A stretch of 11,856 nt of DNA, from the NCBI GenBank assembly GCA_964396115.1, contig CAYNDL010000028.1:1-11856 (forward strand). The letters are read 5' to 3'. The notes beneath the pieces were generated by a model. The model made no database searches. It saw only the letters and a list, made by a program, of their open reading frames with translations, and had not been told where the DNA came from. The DNA is from CAYNDL01 sp964396115. GTDB taxonomy: Bacteria > Patescibacteriota > Andersenbacteria > UBA10190 > CAIZMI01. The position numbers were made by a program, and so were the translations under genes. This document shows, one piece after another, positions 6,672 through 11,856 of this stretch; position 1 is the first letter of the stretch; every line of letters begins with the position of its first letter.

Positions 6672-7433
6672 CTAGCAACAAATTCTTCGGTAGTAAGGAA
6701 CGACAAGCGGACTCTCTGGAAGACGGATGCCGGTACCCTGCTTTACCGACAGGTTGATACGAAGTGGCGACCGTTCAATCCCGTATCCCCGCAGTTGTTC
6801 CTTGCGCCCGCCGTCGAGGTCAACAACTGAGTAGAGCAAACGTAAGGCGTCATCCAATAGTTCGTCGACACACTGTTCAGGAGGTATCAACGGCCGCAAA
6901 AACTCCCTGATCAATAGCGCCTCAAGAACTGGCACTTGCGCAATGGTGTAGTTACCGACACTCAATCCTTCGGGGAACAGGATGATTGCCCCGTCCGGAG
7001 CAGCAGGCGCCACAAGGACTGGCACCCCACCTGGCAGTTCATAACGGCGCGAGTCAATGAGCACATACCTCACTTCGTCGAGTAGCTTACCGCCAGCAAT
7101 ACCGGCGACAAACTGGAAAACATTGATTAGGGAACGCAAGAAGGCAAACTTCAGGGGAGAGCCGTAGTTGTACACGTGGGCTTCCTTTTCTGCCGCCGAG
7201 ATGTAGACCTGCTCGATGGGAGTGCTTCCTTTCCAATACTGCTGCAAAAACCAACACCTCTCTGCCAACTGCCGAGAAAGCCTCTCGCGAACCTGCGCTT
7301 CCGGGACGTCTTGGGAAACACTCAGGTTCACGCCCCTTCGCGCTGCCTCTTCCCTGCATATCATCTTGAAGTGCAAAGCATGCACGACTTCGGGAGACAG
7401 AACGGGGTCAGGAAAACCAGAGAATTTATACAT
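6672..7433 (-). CDS. Hypothetical protein, 253 aa
   Basis: The ATG at 7433 (MYKFSGFPDP) is preferred over an earlier possible start because GGAG lies 7 nt before it. The protein appears soluble: no signal peptide and no clear membrane helix, though the middle (LVAPAAPDGAIILFPEG, about 142-160) is hydrophobic and may be a buried beta core. A helical N-terminal half (about 15-70) is rich in Arg and Glu. The C-terminus reads IRLPESPLVVPYYRRICC and ends in two cysteines. I recognise no family; no nucleotide-binding or catalytic signature is seen. It has its own likely promoter inside an inverted repeat and its own terminator, so it is probably transcribed alone, though read-through from the peroxiredoxin 76 bp upstream is possible. 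Confidence 0.8.
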   Translation of the reverse strand: MYKFSGFPDPVLSPEVVHALHFKMICREEAARRGVNLSVSQDVPEAQVRERLSRQLAERCWFLQQYWKGSTPIEQVYISAAEKEAHVYNYGSPLKFAFLRSLINVFQFVAGIAGGKLLDEVRYVLIDSRRYELPGGVPVLVAPAAPDGAIILFPEGLSVGNYTIAQVPVLEALLIREFLRPLIPPEQCVDELLDDALRLLYSVVDLDGGRKEQLRGYGIERSPLRINLSVKQGTGIRLPESPLVVPYYRRICC

Positions 7434-7466
7434 GGAACATCTCCAATGAGAACAACTGGACACCGA

Positions 7467-7482
7467 GGACTATTTATAGTCC
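7467..7482 (-). promoter_or_regulatory. Inverted repeat containing the -10 of the 253-aa gene
   Basis: GGACTAT, two bases, ATAGTCC form a perfect 7-bp inverted repeat; on the minus strand it contains TATAAA (7478-7473). The predicted start at 7466 is the first base after the repeat. It could be an operator over the -10, or a weak hairpin at the end of the peroxiredoxin transcript, although no T-run follows. A matching -35 is not seen. Confidence 0.45.
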
Positions 7483-7509
7483 CCGAAACTTAACTTTTTG
7501 GCAATATTT

Positions 7510-7986
7510 TCAAACGCTCTGCCCCATTACGCCAAGGTCTGCCAATACATCTTGCGCGTGGAATTCCGGTTTTACTTTTTCGTATATCTTTGTAATTCGG
7601 CCGTCAGGATCGATGAGGAAAGAAGTCCTTTCTGTTCCGAAGTATTCCCTCCCCATCATCTTTTTCCTTACCCACACACCGTACTTCTCTATTACCTTCT
7701 TGTGCGGATCTGACAGAAGGATGATCTTCAGTTCATGCTTATCGACAAAAAGCTTATGGCTTTCTACAGAATCGACACTTACACCCATCACCACTGCATT
7801 AACATTATTAAACTTGGCCAGGTTACTGCTGAACTTCCTCGCCTCTTTACTGCAACCAGGAGTATCGTCCTTTGGATAAAAATACAGAATTATCCATTGG
7901 CCAAGGAAGTCGCTCAGTGAACGCTCGCTGCCATTTTGGTCAGGCAGCCTAAAGTCTGGTGCCTTACTCCCAACTTTTGGTTTCAT
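7510..7986 (-). CDS. bcp: Bcp/PrxQ-type peroxiredoxin lacking a resolving cysteine
   Basis: A 158-aa thioredoxin-fold peroxidase that reduces hydroperoxides in the cytoplasm. The active site is P38-KDD-T42-PG-C45, the PxxxTxxC motif, and the conserved arginine is R120 in GTERTSFLIDPDG. In typical Bcp proteins a resolving cysteine sits five residues after the peroxidatic one; here that position is R50, and C45 is the only cysteine in the protein, so it must work as a 1-Cys enzyme or use an outside thiol. Length is normal for the family. The ATG at 7986 lies exactly at the predicted transcription start of an extended -10 promoter, with no Shine-Dalgarno, so the mRNA looks leaderless. No clear terminator follows the TGA at 7510. 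Confidence 0.95.
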   Translation of the reverse strand: MKPKVGSKAPDFRLPDQNGSERSLSDFLGQWIILYFYPKDDTPGCSKEARKFSSNLAKFNNVNAVVMGVSVDSVESHKLFVDKHELKIILLSDPHKKVIEKYGVWVRKKMMGREYFGTERTSFLIDPDGRITKIYEKVKPEFHAQDVLADLGVMGQSV

Positions 7987-7992
7987 AGTTTA

Positions 7993-8001
7993 ATTATCGC
8001 A
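7993..8001 (-). promoter_or_regulatory. Extended -10 promoter of bcp, leaderless
   Basis: TGC-GATAAT on the minus strand (8001-7993) fits TGn plus a -10 hexamer. Counting seven bases on from the hexamer places +1 at 7986, the A of the start codon. The -35 position has no good match. Confidence 0.6.
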
Positions 8002-8040
8002 CATTTTCTTATGCCCCGAGGTGCGCGACCTTACCATATT

Positions 8041-8066
8041 AAAAACCCGCACACTGATGGCGGGTT
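8041..8066 (-). terminator. Terminator of the 172-aa unknown gene
   Basis: On the minus strand AACCCGC, a 9-nt loop and GCGGGTT are followed by TTTAAT. The 5' arm begins at the first base of the TAA stop codon's last position, so terminator and gene end overlap. Confidence 0.82.
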
Positions 8067-8584
8067 TAGAACCAACGAACATTATCCGAACTCGGCCAAA
8101 GAAAGTTATCCAAGAGAGACTGGGTGTAGGAATGGAAAGCAAACTCACCCTCGTCCCCCGGACCAACGAACCCCTCATCATTACCTACCAGTTCAATGTA
8201 CTCACGGCGATAATCTTCGTTTGTCTTCCGAACCACTTGGAGATCGTCCGAAAGCATTCTCCTTATGTGTCCGATTGATCCGGGTTTGCCAGCGAGCAAT
8301 TGCCAGACCGTGACGTTCACCAAACGATGATTGCTATGAATCCAGCGCCAATAAGTCGCATCCTCCTCACCCCTTTCCAACATTTCAAGATTGCATCCAC
8401 AAGCAGCCGGATCTACCACTCCGATTTGGATGAGGGACCGGACAGCCGCCTCATGGTCATCTCCCTCCAAGCTCCGGACAAGATTCATTAGCATCACCTG
8501 AACCTCTGGAGGAAATGATCTCTGTTCAACGAGATCACCCTCACCCTCTAATCCAAAGACTTTGCCAGATCCTGTTCCTCCCAT
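8066..8584 (-). CDS. Hypothetical protein, 172 aa
   Basis: The start is set at the ATG at 8584 (MGGTGSGKVFGLEG) because AAGGAG lies 7 nt before it; a 17-residue longer form would have no ribosome site. It is a soluble, acidic-looking protein: PPEVQVMLMNLVRSLEG and the following residues suggest helices at about 25-65, then a Cys pair ACGCN, a Trp-rich patch (TYWRWIHSNHR) and a helical region near 105-140. The C-terminus ends NVRWF. The N-terminal GGTGSGKV is not a convincing Walker A because the Ser/Thr after Lys is absent. I recognise no family. It is transcribed divergently from the 31-aa ORF and phosphoribosyltransferase, and it ends in its own terminator. Confidence 0.78.
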   Translation of the reverse strand: MGGTGSGKVFGLEGEGDLVEQRSFPPEVQVMLMNLVRSLEGDDHEAAVRSLIQIGVVDPAACGCNLEMLERGEEDATYWRWIHSNHRLVNVTVWQLLAGKPGSIGHIRRMLSDDLQVVRKTNEDYRREYIELVGNDEGFVGPGDEGEFAFHSYTQSLLDNFLWPSSDNVRWF

Positions 8585-8628
8585 GTCATGACTCCTTGAT
8601 TTACATAGAACAAAGAAACCATCAAAAA

Positions 8629-8724
8629 ATGCCACGGAAAAATACGCTTGTCAACGAATACAGACACGTTGTTTATGCTGGTGCACTACGTCGCGGAAGA
8701 AAAATAGACTTAGGAAGAAGATAA
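8629..8724 (+). CDS. Possible 31-aa basic leader peptide upstream of the phosphoribosyltransferase
   Basis: ATG at 8629 to TAA at 8722-8724, four bases before the phosphoribosyltransferase ATG. The peptide starts MPRKNTLVNEYR and ends GRKIDLGRR, strongly basic. No Shine-Dalgarno precedes it (an A-rich AACCATCAAAAA instead). The only purine-rich ribosome site for the next gene (AGGAAGAAG, 8712-8720) lies inside its last codons, so translation of the two could be coupled. The frame is also open further upstream, antisense to the unknown gene at 8066-8584, which weakens the coding case. It may be a real small protein, a coupling leader, or chance. Confidence 0.4.
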   Translation: MPRKNTLVNEYRHVVYAGALRRGRKIDLGRR

Positions 8725-8728
8725 AAAC

Positions 8729-9358
8729 ATGTTTTTTGAAGACAGGTACAGCGCAGGAAGACAACTTGCCGTCGCGCTCCAAAAGTATGCTGACGAGGAT
8801 ATAATTTTATTCGCTCTTCCAAGAGGAGGAGTTGTTGTGGGCAAAGCGATTGCAGAAATATTTGGAAAAAATTTAGAGCTTGCCTTACCTCGAAAAATTG
8901 CGCACCCTCATTCCCCCGAATACGCAATATGTGCTGTTGGAGAAAAGGGAACGGTTATTTGTCACGAAGAAGCACGGAAGATCGACTTCCACTGGCTTGA
9001 GCAAGAGACAAAAAAACAAGTCTCAGAGATTGCGCGCCGCCGAGAAAGCCTCCTGTCCGGTAAGGAACGGCCCATGGCAACAGACAAAACAGCGATTTTA
9101 ATCGATGATGGAATGGCGACCGGACTAACAATGAGAGCGGCGATACATGACATAAAACCAGAAGATCCTGAAAAGATCGTCGTTGCCGTTCCAATCTCTT
9201 CATTGGAAGCCATAAAAGAAATTGGAGATGAAGCCGATGAAATAGAAGTACTCTACACTCCGGCTGGCCCCTTCAATGCGATCGGCTCTTATTACGAAAA
9301 TTTCCCTCAAATGAACGATGAAGAAGTTCGCGAGTACTTAACAAAAGTCACTTCTTGA
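8729..9358 (+). CDS. Phosphoribosyltransferase-family protein (COG1926-like)
   Basis: A 209-aa cytoplasmic protein of the predicted phosphoribosyltransferase family. It begins DRYSAGRQLA, has LPRGGVVVG (30-38), and carries the PRPP-binding loop in ILIDDGMATGLTMRAA (123-138), with the two Asp and the GxATG turn intact. The end, YYENFPQMNDEEV, matches the conserved tail of this group. The exact base or substrate is not known for the family; a role in nucleotide salvage is an inference. The ATG at 8729 is preceded by AGGAAGAAG at about 11 nt spacing, within the upstream 31-codon ORF. Its last 11 bases overlap the end of the convergent GerMN gene, and no hairpin separates them. Confidence 0.93.
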   Translation: MFFEDRYSAGRQLAVALQKYADEDIILFALPRGGVVVGKAIAEIFGKNLELALPRKIAHPHSPEYAICAVGEKGTVICHEEARKIDFHWLEQETKKQVSEIARRRESLLSGKERPMATDKTAILIDDGMATGLTMRAAIHDIKPEDPEKIVVAVPISSLEAIKEIGDEADEIEVLYTPAGPFNAIGSYYENFPQMNDEEVREYLTKVTS

Positions 9359-10289
9359 AATTCGTTTTGTCACACAGGTCCCCGGAACACCCTATCTGCA
9401 CAAAATCATAAAAAGTTTCTGGATTAGCATTGATGGCAAATCTTACTTCTGAGATACCCAAATTGTGTTTGAGAGTTTCGGTAACTTCGCTCATAAATTC
9501 CCTGCTTCCACACGAAGCAGAAGCGTTCGGAATGATTTTGGTTATATCTTCCAGATCAACATAAGCTATCTTGTTTTTTACATTCACGCCTCGCAGAATT
9601 CCTTTTGTGCGTTCAGAAAAAAGGGAGTTGTAACCATTCGCTGCCTCTTCTTTAGTAGGCCCGCTAAATAACGAATGTAGTACCTCGGTCGGATCACTTG
9701 CATTTGCCAGGCTCCTTTCAACTCCATAGACCAGACCGCAGTCATTTTCGCCGGCTGCCCGGCGAGAGTTACTGTAATAGATAACAGCTAATTTTGTCCC
9801 TCGTTGCGGATCTCCACTGCACGTAACATCGCTGATCATCCACGAGTCTCCAGCCTCCTTAACAAGGGCAACAGTCAGAGTATTTACCGTCTCTCCATAG
9901 TTTGCCGAAAGAGTGGCCCGCGCCACATCACCGTTTTCAACAACATCTTTTATCTCATAAGTTTGCGGCTTGTCCTGAGCACACAGTACAGGATCATAGG
10001 CACCACCAACTGAGGCTGTAATGATGCTGGATATTTTTTGTTTATACGAATTTGATAGAAGGGGGCTTCCTAAGAAGGATTGGTCGGCAAGAACATTACC
10101 GGGGTACGACAAATATCCATCATAGAAGTTCTTTATTACTGTTTGTACTGACCCTTTTGGGGCTAAAAAGGGATTCTCCTCTTGCGCTGTCGGCATTTCT
10201 CCTGTTTTTTTATATCCAATTACGAACGCCGCCGAAACGGCCAACAAGCAAACAACGCAAAATATAATAGCAAAATAATATTTTTTCAT
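9348..10289 (-). CDS. Membrane-anchored GerMN-domain protein with DUF3828-like domain
   Basis: A 313-aa protein with one N-terminal membrane segment (about residues 5-26, FAIIFCVVCLLAVSAAFVIG) and no lipobox cysteine, so it is most likely an anchored extracytoplasmic protein. Residues about 45-157 look like a DUF3828-type domain (VIKNFYDGYL, then beta strands and SWMISDVTC). Residues about 165-301 form a GerMN domain: KLAVIYYSN, LHSLFSGPTKEEAANGYNSL, NKIAYVDLED and a Cys at 301. GerMN domains occur in spore-germination GerM and lipoprotein LpqB; in non-sporing bacteria they are probably envelope protein-binding modules. The ATG at 10289 coincides with the predicted transcription start of an extended -10 promoter, so the mRNA looks leaderless. 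The 3' end overlaps the phosphoribosyltransferase by 11 bases. Confidence 0.85.
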   Translation of the reverse strand: MKKYYFAIIFCVVCLLAVSAAFVIGYKKTGEMPTAQEENPFLAPKGSVQTVIKNFYDGYLSYPGNVLADQSFLGSPLLSNSYKQKISSIITASVGGAYDPVLCAQDKPQTYEIKDVVENGDVARATLSANYGETVNTLTVALVKEAGDSWMISDVTCSGDPQRGTKLAVIYYSNSRRAAGENDCGLVYGVERSLANASDPTEVLHSLFSGPTKEEAANGYNSLFSERTKGILRGVNVKNKIAYVDLEDITKIIPNASASCGSREFMSEVTETLKHNLGISEVRFAINANPETFYDFVQIGCSGDLCDKTNFKK

Positions 10290-10295
10290 AGCACT

Positions 10296-10304
10296 AAAGT
10301 AGCA
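10296..10304 (-). promoter_or_regulatory. Extended -10 promoter of the GerMN gene, leaderless
   Basis: TGC-TACTTT (10304-10296, minus strand) gives a predicted +1 at 10289, the A of the ATG. The upstream TTAAAG at 17-bp distance is a weak -35. The layout copies that of bcp. Confidence 0.5.
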
Positions 10305-10411
10305 CGAATAATGAAGGACTTTAAGTAAAATCGAGGCAATTGTTCTTTATGTTACGGCCACTATTTCTGCCTTGGTCTATTCTTCAAGTTCTAAGAAAGG
10401 GGGTGAACGCT

Positions 10412-10603
10412 TTGAATAAATACTTCGTCATTTTAGTTGCTTCTTTCGCCATTGCGATGGTCGCCTCTATAAGTCTTTTAAGCCTTAAGTACTCAGCTCA
10501 AGCTCAATCACCGTCACCTTCACCGGAAACCACTGAATCACCTTCACCATCACCCTCAGTTCCAGGGGGAGCCCCAAACACAGGCTTAGGAGGAATGAGT
10601 TAA
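10412..10603 (+). CDS. Tiny secreted Ser/Pro-rich protein with C-terminal APNTG, likely sortase substrate
   Basis: A 63-aa protein starting at TTG (10412), chosen because the near-perfect Shine-Dalgarno AAGGGGGTGA (10397-10406) lies in front; an in-frame GTG at 10403 is too close to it and the ATG at 10340 has none. A signal peptide or anchor covers residues 1-31 (NKYFVILVASFAIAMVASIS, with AQA at 29-31). Residues 33-50 are Ser-Pro repeats (SPSPSP twice), a stalk-like linker. The end reads GGAPNTGLGGMS: APNTG (54-58) resembles an LPxTG-type sortase signal, but only five residues follow and there is no hydrophobic segment or basic tail. A sortase gene follows 58 bp downstream on the same strand, so a substrate or acceptor role for that enzyme is a reasonable inference. 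Confidence 0.75.
   Translation: MNKYFVILVASFAIAMVASISLLSLKYSAQAQSPSPSPETTESPSPSPSVPGGAPNTGLGGMS
10508..10558 (+). repeat. TCACCN hexamer repeats encoding Ser-Pro
   Basis: Two runs of TCACCG/TCACCT/TCACCA units (10508-10525 and 10538-10558), separated by a short non-repeat stretch, encode the SPSPSP blocks of the small secreted protein. Such direct hexamer repeats can change copy number in frame, altering stalk length. Confidence 0.7.
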
Positions 10604-10621
10604 TCAATATCACGTGCTTAT

Positions 10622-10651
10622 TCAATCTCTCTTTATTTAAGGAGAGATTGA
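10622..10651 (+). promoter_or_regulatory. Long hairpin between the small peptide and sortase genes
   Basis: TCAATCTCTC (10622-10631) pairs perfectly with GAGAGATTGA (10642-10651); three more pairs (one G-U) can form, leaving a 4-nt ATTT loop. No T-run follows, so it is not a typical terminator. The 3' arm holds AAGGAG (10639-10644), 17 nt before the sortase ATG at 10662. It may be an mRNA processing or stability element setting the ratio of peptide to enzyme, or a weak attenuator. Confidence 0.6.
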
Positions 10652-10661
10652 ACGTGTAAAT

Positions 10662-11264
10662 ATGCGAAAAAAAATAATTTTTATTCTCGTCTTATTGTTC
10701 GGAATTTCCGCTGGTATTGGAACAGGGTTGTTTTATGTTTCCGGAACCTATTTGGAAGTAAAAAATAATATCGTCGTTGCACCAACAATTCCCGCCACAG
10801 AGCCCCCGACAACTACACCACTAGCGGAACCGGCAAATTTGAAGATTCCCAAGCTGAAGATTGAGGCAGATATCGAAGCAGTGACTGTAGACAAAGAAGG
10901 AAACATGGACGTGCCAAAACAGCCAAACGATGCAGCTTGGTACAGTGCGGGCTACGTTCCCGGTCAGCCAGGCAACGCGGTAATTGCTGGCCATCTAGAT
11001 TGGTATACCGGACCAGCAATTTTCTACGATCTTGCTTCCTTAAGAACAGGAGATGAAATCATCGTGGAAAATAAAAACGGAAAAATAATGCACTTCAAGG
11101 TTACTGCAGTAGAAACATATCCATATGATGATTTTCCATTAATAAAAGTGTTCGGATCCAGCTCCGCAAAAAATCTCAACCTCGTTACCTGTGCTGGAAA
11201 ATACGATAAAAAATCGAAAATATATTCAAAGAGAGTTGTTGTTTACTCACAACTCGAAGAATAA
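10662..11264 (+). CDS. Class F-type sortase
   Basis: A 200-aa cysteine transpeptidase. An N-terminal membrane anchor (about 4-28, IIFILVLLFGISAGIGTGLF) and a Thr/Pro-rich linker (about 40-58) precede the catalytic domain. Catalytic residues are all present: H111 in AGHLDW, C177 in LVTCAG and R191 in YSKRVVVYSQ. The pattern GPAIFYDLASLRTGDEI and the small size match class E/F sortases, closest in feel to class F. It would cut a signal such as xPxTG on a secreted protein outside the membrane and join it to an acceptor, unknown in these organisms. The upstream 63-aa peptide carries APNTG. The ATG at 10662 has no close Shine-Dalgarno; a hairpin lies just before it. The gene is lower in G+C than most of the window. 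Confidence 0.95.
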   Translation: MRKKIIFILVLLFGISAGIGTGLFYVSGTYLEVKNNIVVAPTIPATEPPTTTPLAEPANLKIPKLKIEADIEAVTVDKEGNMDVPKQPNDAAWYSAGYVPGQPGNAVIAGHLDWYTGPAIFYDLASLRTGDEIIVENKNGKIMHFKVTAVETYPYDDFPLIKVFGSSSAKNLNLVTCAGKYDKKSKIYSKRVVVYSQLEE

Positions 11265-11294
11265 AAAAACAGAAGACCTTTGTAGTAACAGGTT
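11265..11294. terminator. Possible weak bidirectional terminator between sortase and DUF2207 genes
   Basis: The 30 bases between the convergent stops hold a short ACCT...AGGT stem with a loop of about 10 nt, an A-run (seven A) on the sortase side and TTTT on the other. The stem is only 4-5 bp, so the call is uncertain. Confidence 0.3.
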
Positions 11295-11856
11295 TTACCA
11301 GCCGCCCCCACCTCCACCTCCACCACCGCCTCCAGAAGAACCGCCGCTAAAACCAGAACTCGAACCAGGAGGTGTAGAGGCCGCCGAGATGGAGGCATTA
11401 AGCGAGTGACTCAAGTCTGTCGCAAAATTTGCAGTATACAAGGCGTTAAAATTATTGCCCACGTACCATGCTGGAACATATGGTTTACCTGCTTCTTTTA
11501 ATTGCGCGAACACGGTGGCAAACTGTTCTGCCCACTTATTTTCCACGCCTAAACCAAGGGCATAAGGAAGAAATCTTTCAAATAATTCCGGGGTTCGGTT
11601 GGGTGGATTATGAAAATTCATGCGTTCCTTTTCGGTAACCGATAAAAACCATTTAAAGCCCTCTATCTCGTCCATAAGTCTTCGCCCTTCTACGGTGGGC
11701 GCTCTGAGCAGGAATATAAACATCGCATGCACCACAGCAATAAGCAACAACATAATCACAGTAGGTGGCGTAAGCCCTGGCGGAAGCACGGCGCGACCGA
11801 GAAACAGAGTCATGGTGAAGAAAAACCAGGGTGCGGAAGATAACAAGTTCCAAGTA
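11295..11856 (-). CDS. DUF2207 membrane protein, C-terminal part, 5' end beyond window
   Basis: The frame is open from the TAA at 11295-11297 to the right edge: 186 residues are visible and the true start lies outside. Two hydrophobic segments (SSAPWFFFTMTLFLG and VIMLLLIAVVHAMFIFLL) lead into a cytoplasmic or peripheral domain with VEGRRLMDEIEGFKWFLSV, then EKERMNFHNPP and LPYALGLGVENKWAEQF. That order is characteristic of the C-terminal region of DUF2207 predicted membrane proteins. It ends with a Ser/Gly stretch, eleven glycines and a final Trp, also usual for the family. The glycine codons are mixed (GGA, GGC, GGT, GGG), which argues for selection on the protein rather than slippage of a simple repeat. 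Function is unknown. It is convergent with the sortase gene, 30 bases away. Confidence 0.85.
   Translation of the reverse strand, partial: TWNLLSSAPWFFFTMTLFLGRAVLPPGLTPPTVIMLLLIAVVHAMFIFLLRAPTVEGRRLMDEIEGFKWFLSVTEKERMNFHNPPNRTPELFERFLPYALGLGVENKWAEQFATVFAQLKEAGKPYVPAWYVGNNFNALYTANFATDLSHSLNASISAASTPPGSSSGFSGGSSGGGGGGGGGGGW

Noticed and set aside
7510..7512. TGA recoded as glycine, as in some Patescibacteria lineages
   Set aside because: TGA ends several genes at natural family lengths and none of the trusted frames contains it internally.
8560..8584. GGTGSGKV at the start of the 172-aa protein as a Walker A ATP-binding loop
   Set aside because: The Ser/Thr after the Lys is missing, there is no preceding beta strand at the extreme N-terminus and no Walker B partner is seen.
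10340..10411. ATG at 10340 as start of the small secreted protein
   Set aside because: It adds 24 residues in front of a normal signal peptide and has no Shine-Dalgarno, while the TTG at 10412 has a near-perfect one.
11306..11340. Poly-glycine run at the DUF2207 end as a simple-repeat or assembly artefact
   Set aside because: The codons are mixed rather than a single repeated triplet, and Gly-rich tails are normal in this family.

Overview
The window looks like part of a Patescibacteria (Candidate Phyla Radiation) genome. The best signs are secreted proteins with tandem Ig-like domains of the 'NGSTTLTW...ATSCAASG' type, a C-terminal half of a DUF2207 membrane protein ending in poly-glycine, a small class F-type sortase, a GerMN-domain protein, and many single-gene transcription units, most with their own hairpin terminator. 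TGA is used as an ordinary stop by several genes and is not seen inside any reading frame I trust, so the standard bacterial code applies. No tRNA, rRNA, CRISPR array, transposase or phage gene was seen.

Layout. (1) 1-2347 (-): a large secreted, membrane-anchored Ig-like protein that runs off the left edge. (2) 2431-4326 (-): a complete ABC half-transporter. (3) 4327-4677: a dense divergent control region with a 35-codon small ORF (-), a GC-rich hairpin, two back-to-back promoters and a Fur-box-like palindrome. (4) 4678-5472 (+): a GC-rich, Cys-containing protein of unknown function. (5) 5571-6080 (-), unknown; 6218-6601 (+), a cupin; 6672-7433 (-), unknown; 7510-7986 (-), a Bcp-type peroxiredoxin; 8066-8584 (-), unknown. 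(6) 8629-9358 (+): a 31-codon ORF immediately before a phosphoribosyltransferase. (7) 9348-10289 (-): a membrane-anchored GerMN protein whose 3' end overlaps the phosphoribosyltransferase. (8) 10412-11264 (+): a 63-aa secreted Ser/Pro-rich peptide ending in a sortase-like APNTG sequence, followed by a sortase. (9) 11295-11856 (-): the C-terminal part of a DUF2207 protein running off the right edge.

Two kinds of gene start are mixed. The ABC transporter and the four unknown proteins at 4678, 5571, 6672 and 8066 have good Shine-Dalgarno sequences. The four with a visible promoter start 28 to 55 nt downstream of the predicted transcription start, and most of these genes look GC-richer than the rest. 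The peroxiredoxin, the GerMN protein and the 35-aa ORF have promoters whose predicted transcription start is at, or within 6 nt of, the ATG, so they look leaderless; the cupin has a short leader without Shine-Dalgarno. Convergent genes are separated by back-to-back terminators at two places.

Functionally the window is mostly cell surface (Ig-like protein, ABC exporter, GerMN protein, sortase and its likely substrate, DUF2207) plus small soluble stress or salvage enzymes (cupin, peroxiredoxin, phosphoribosyltransferase). The two most promising spots for something undescribed are the peptide plus sortase pair at 10412-11264 and the divergent region around 4371-4680.
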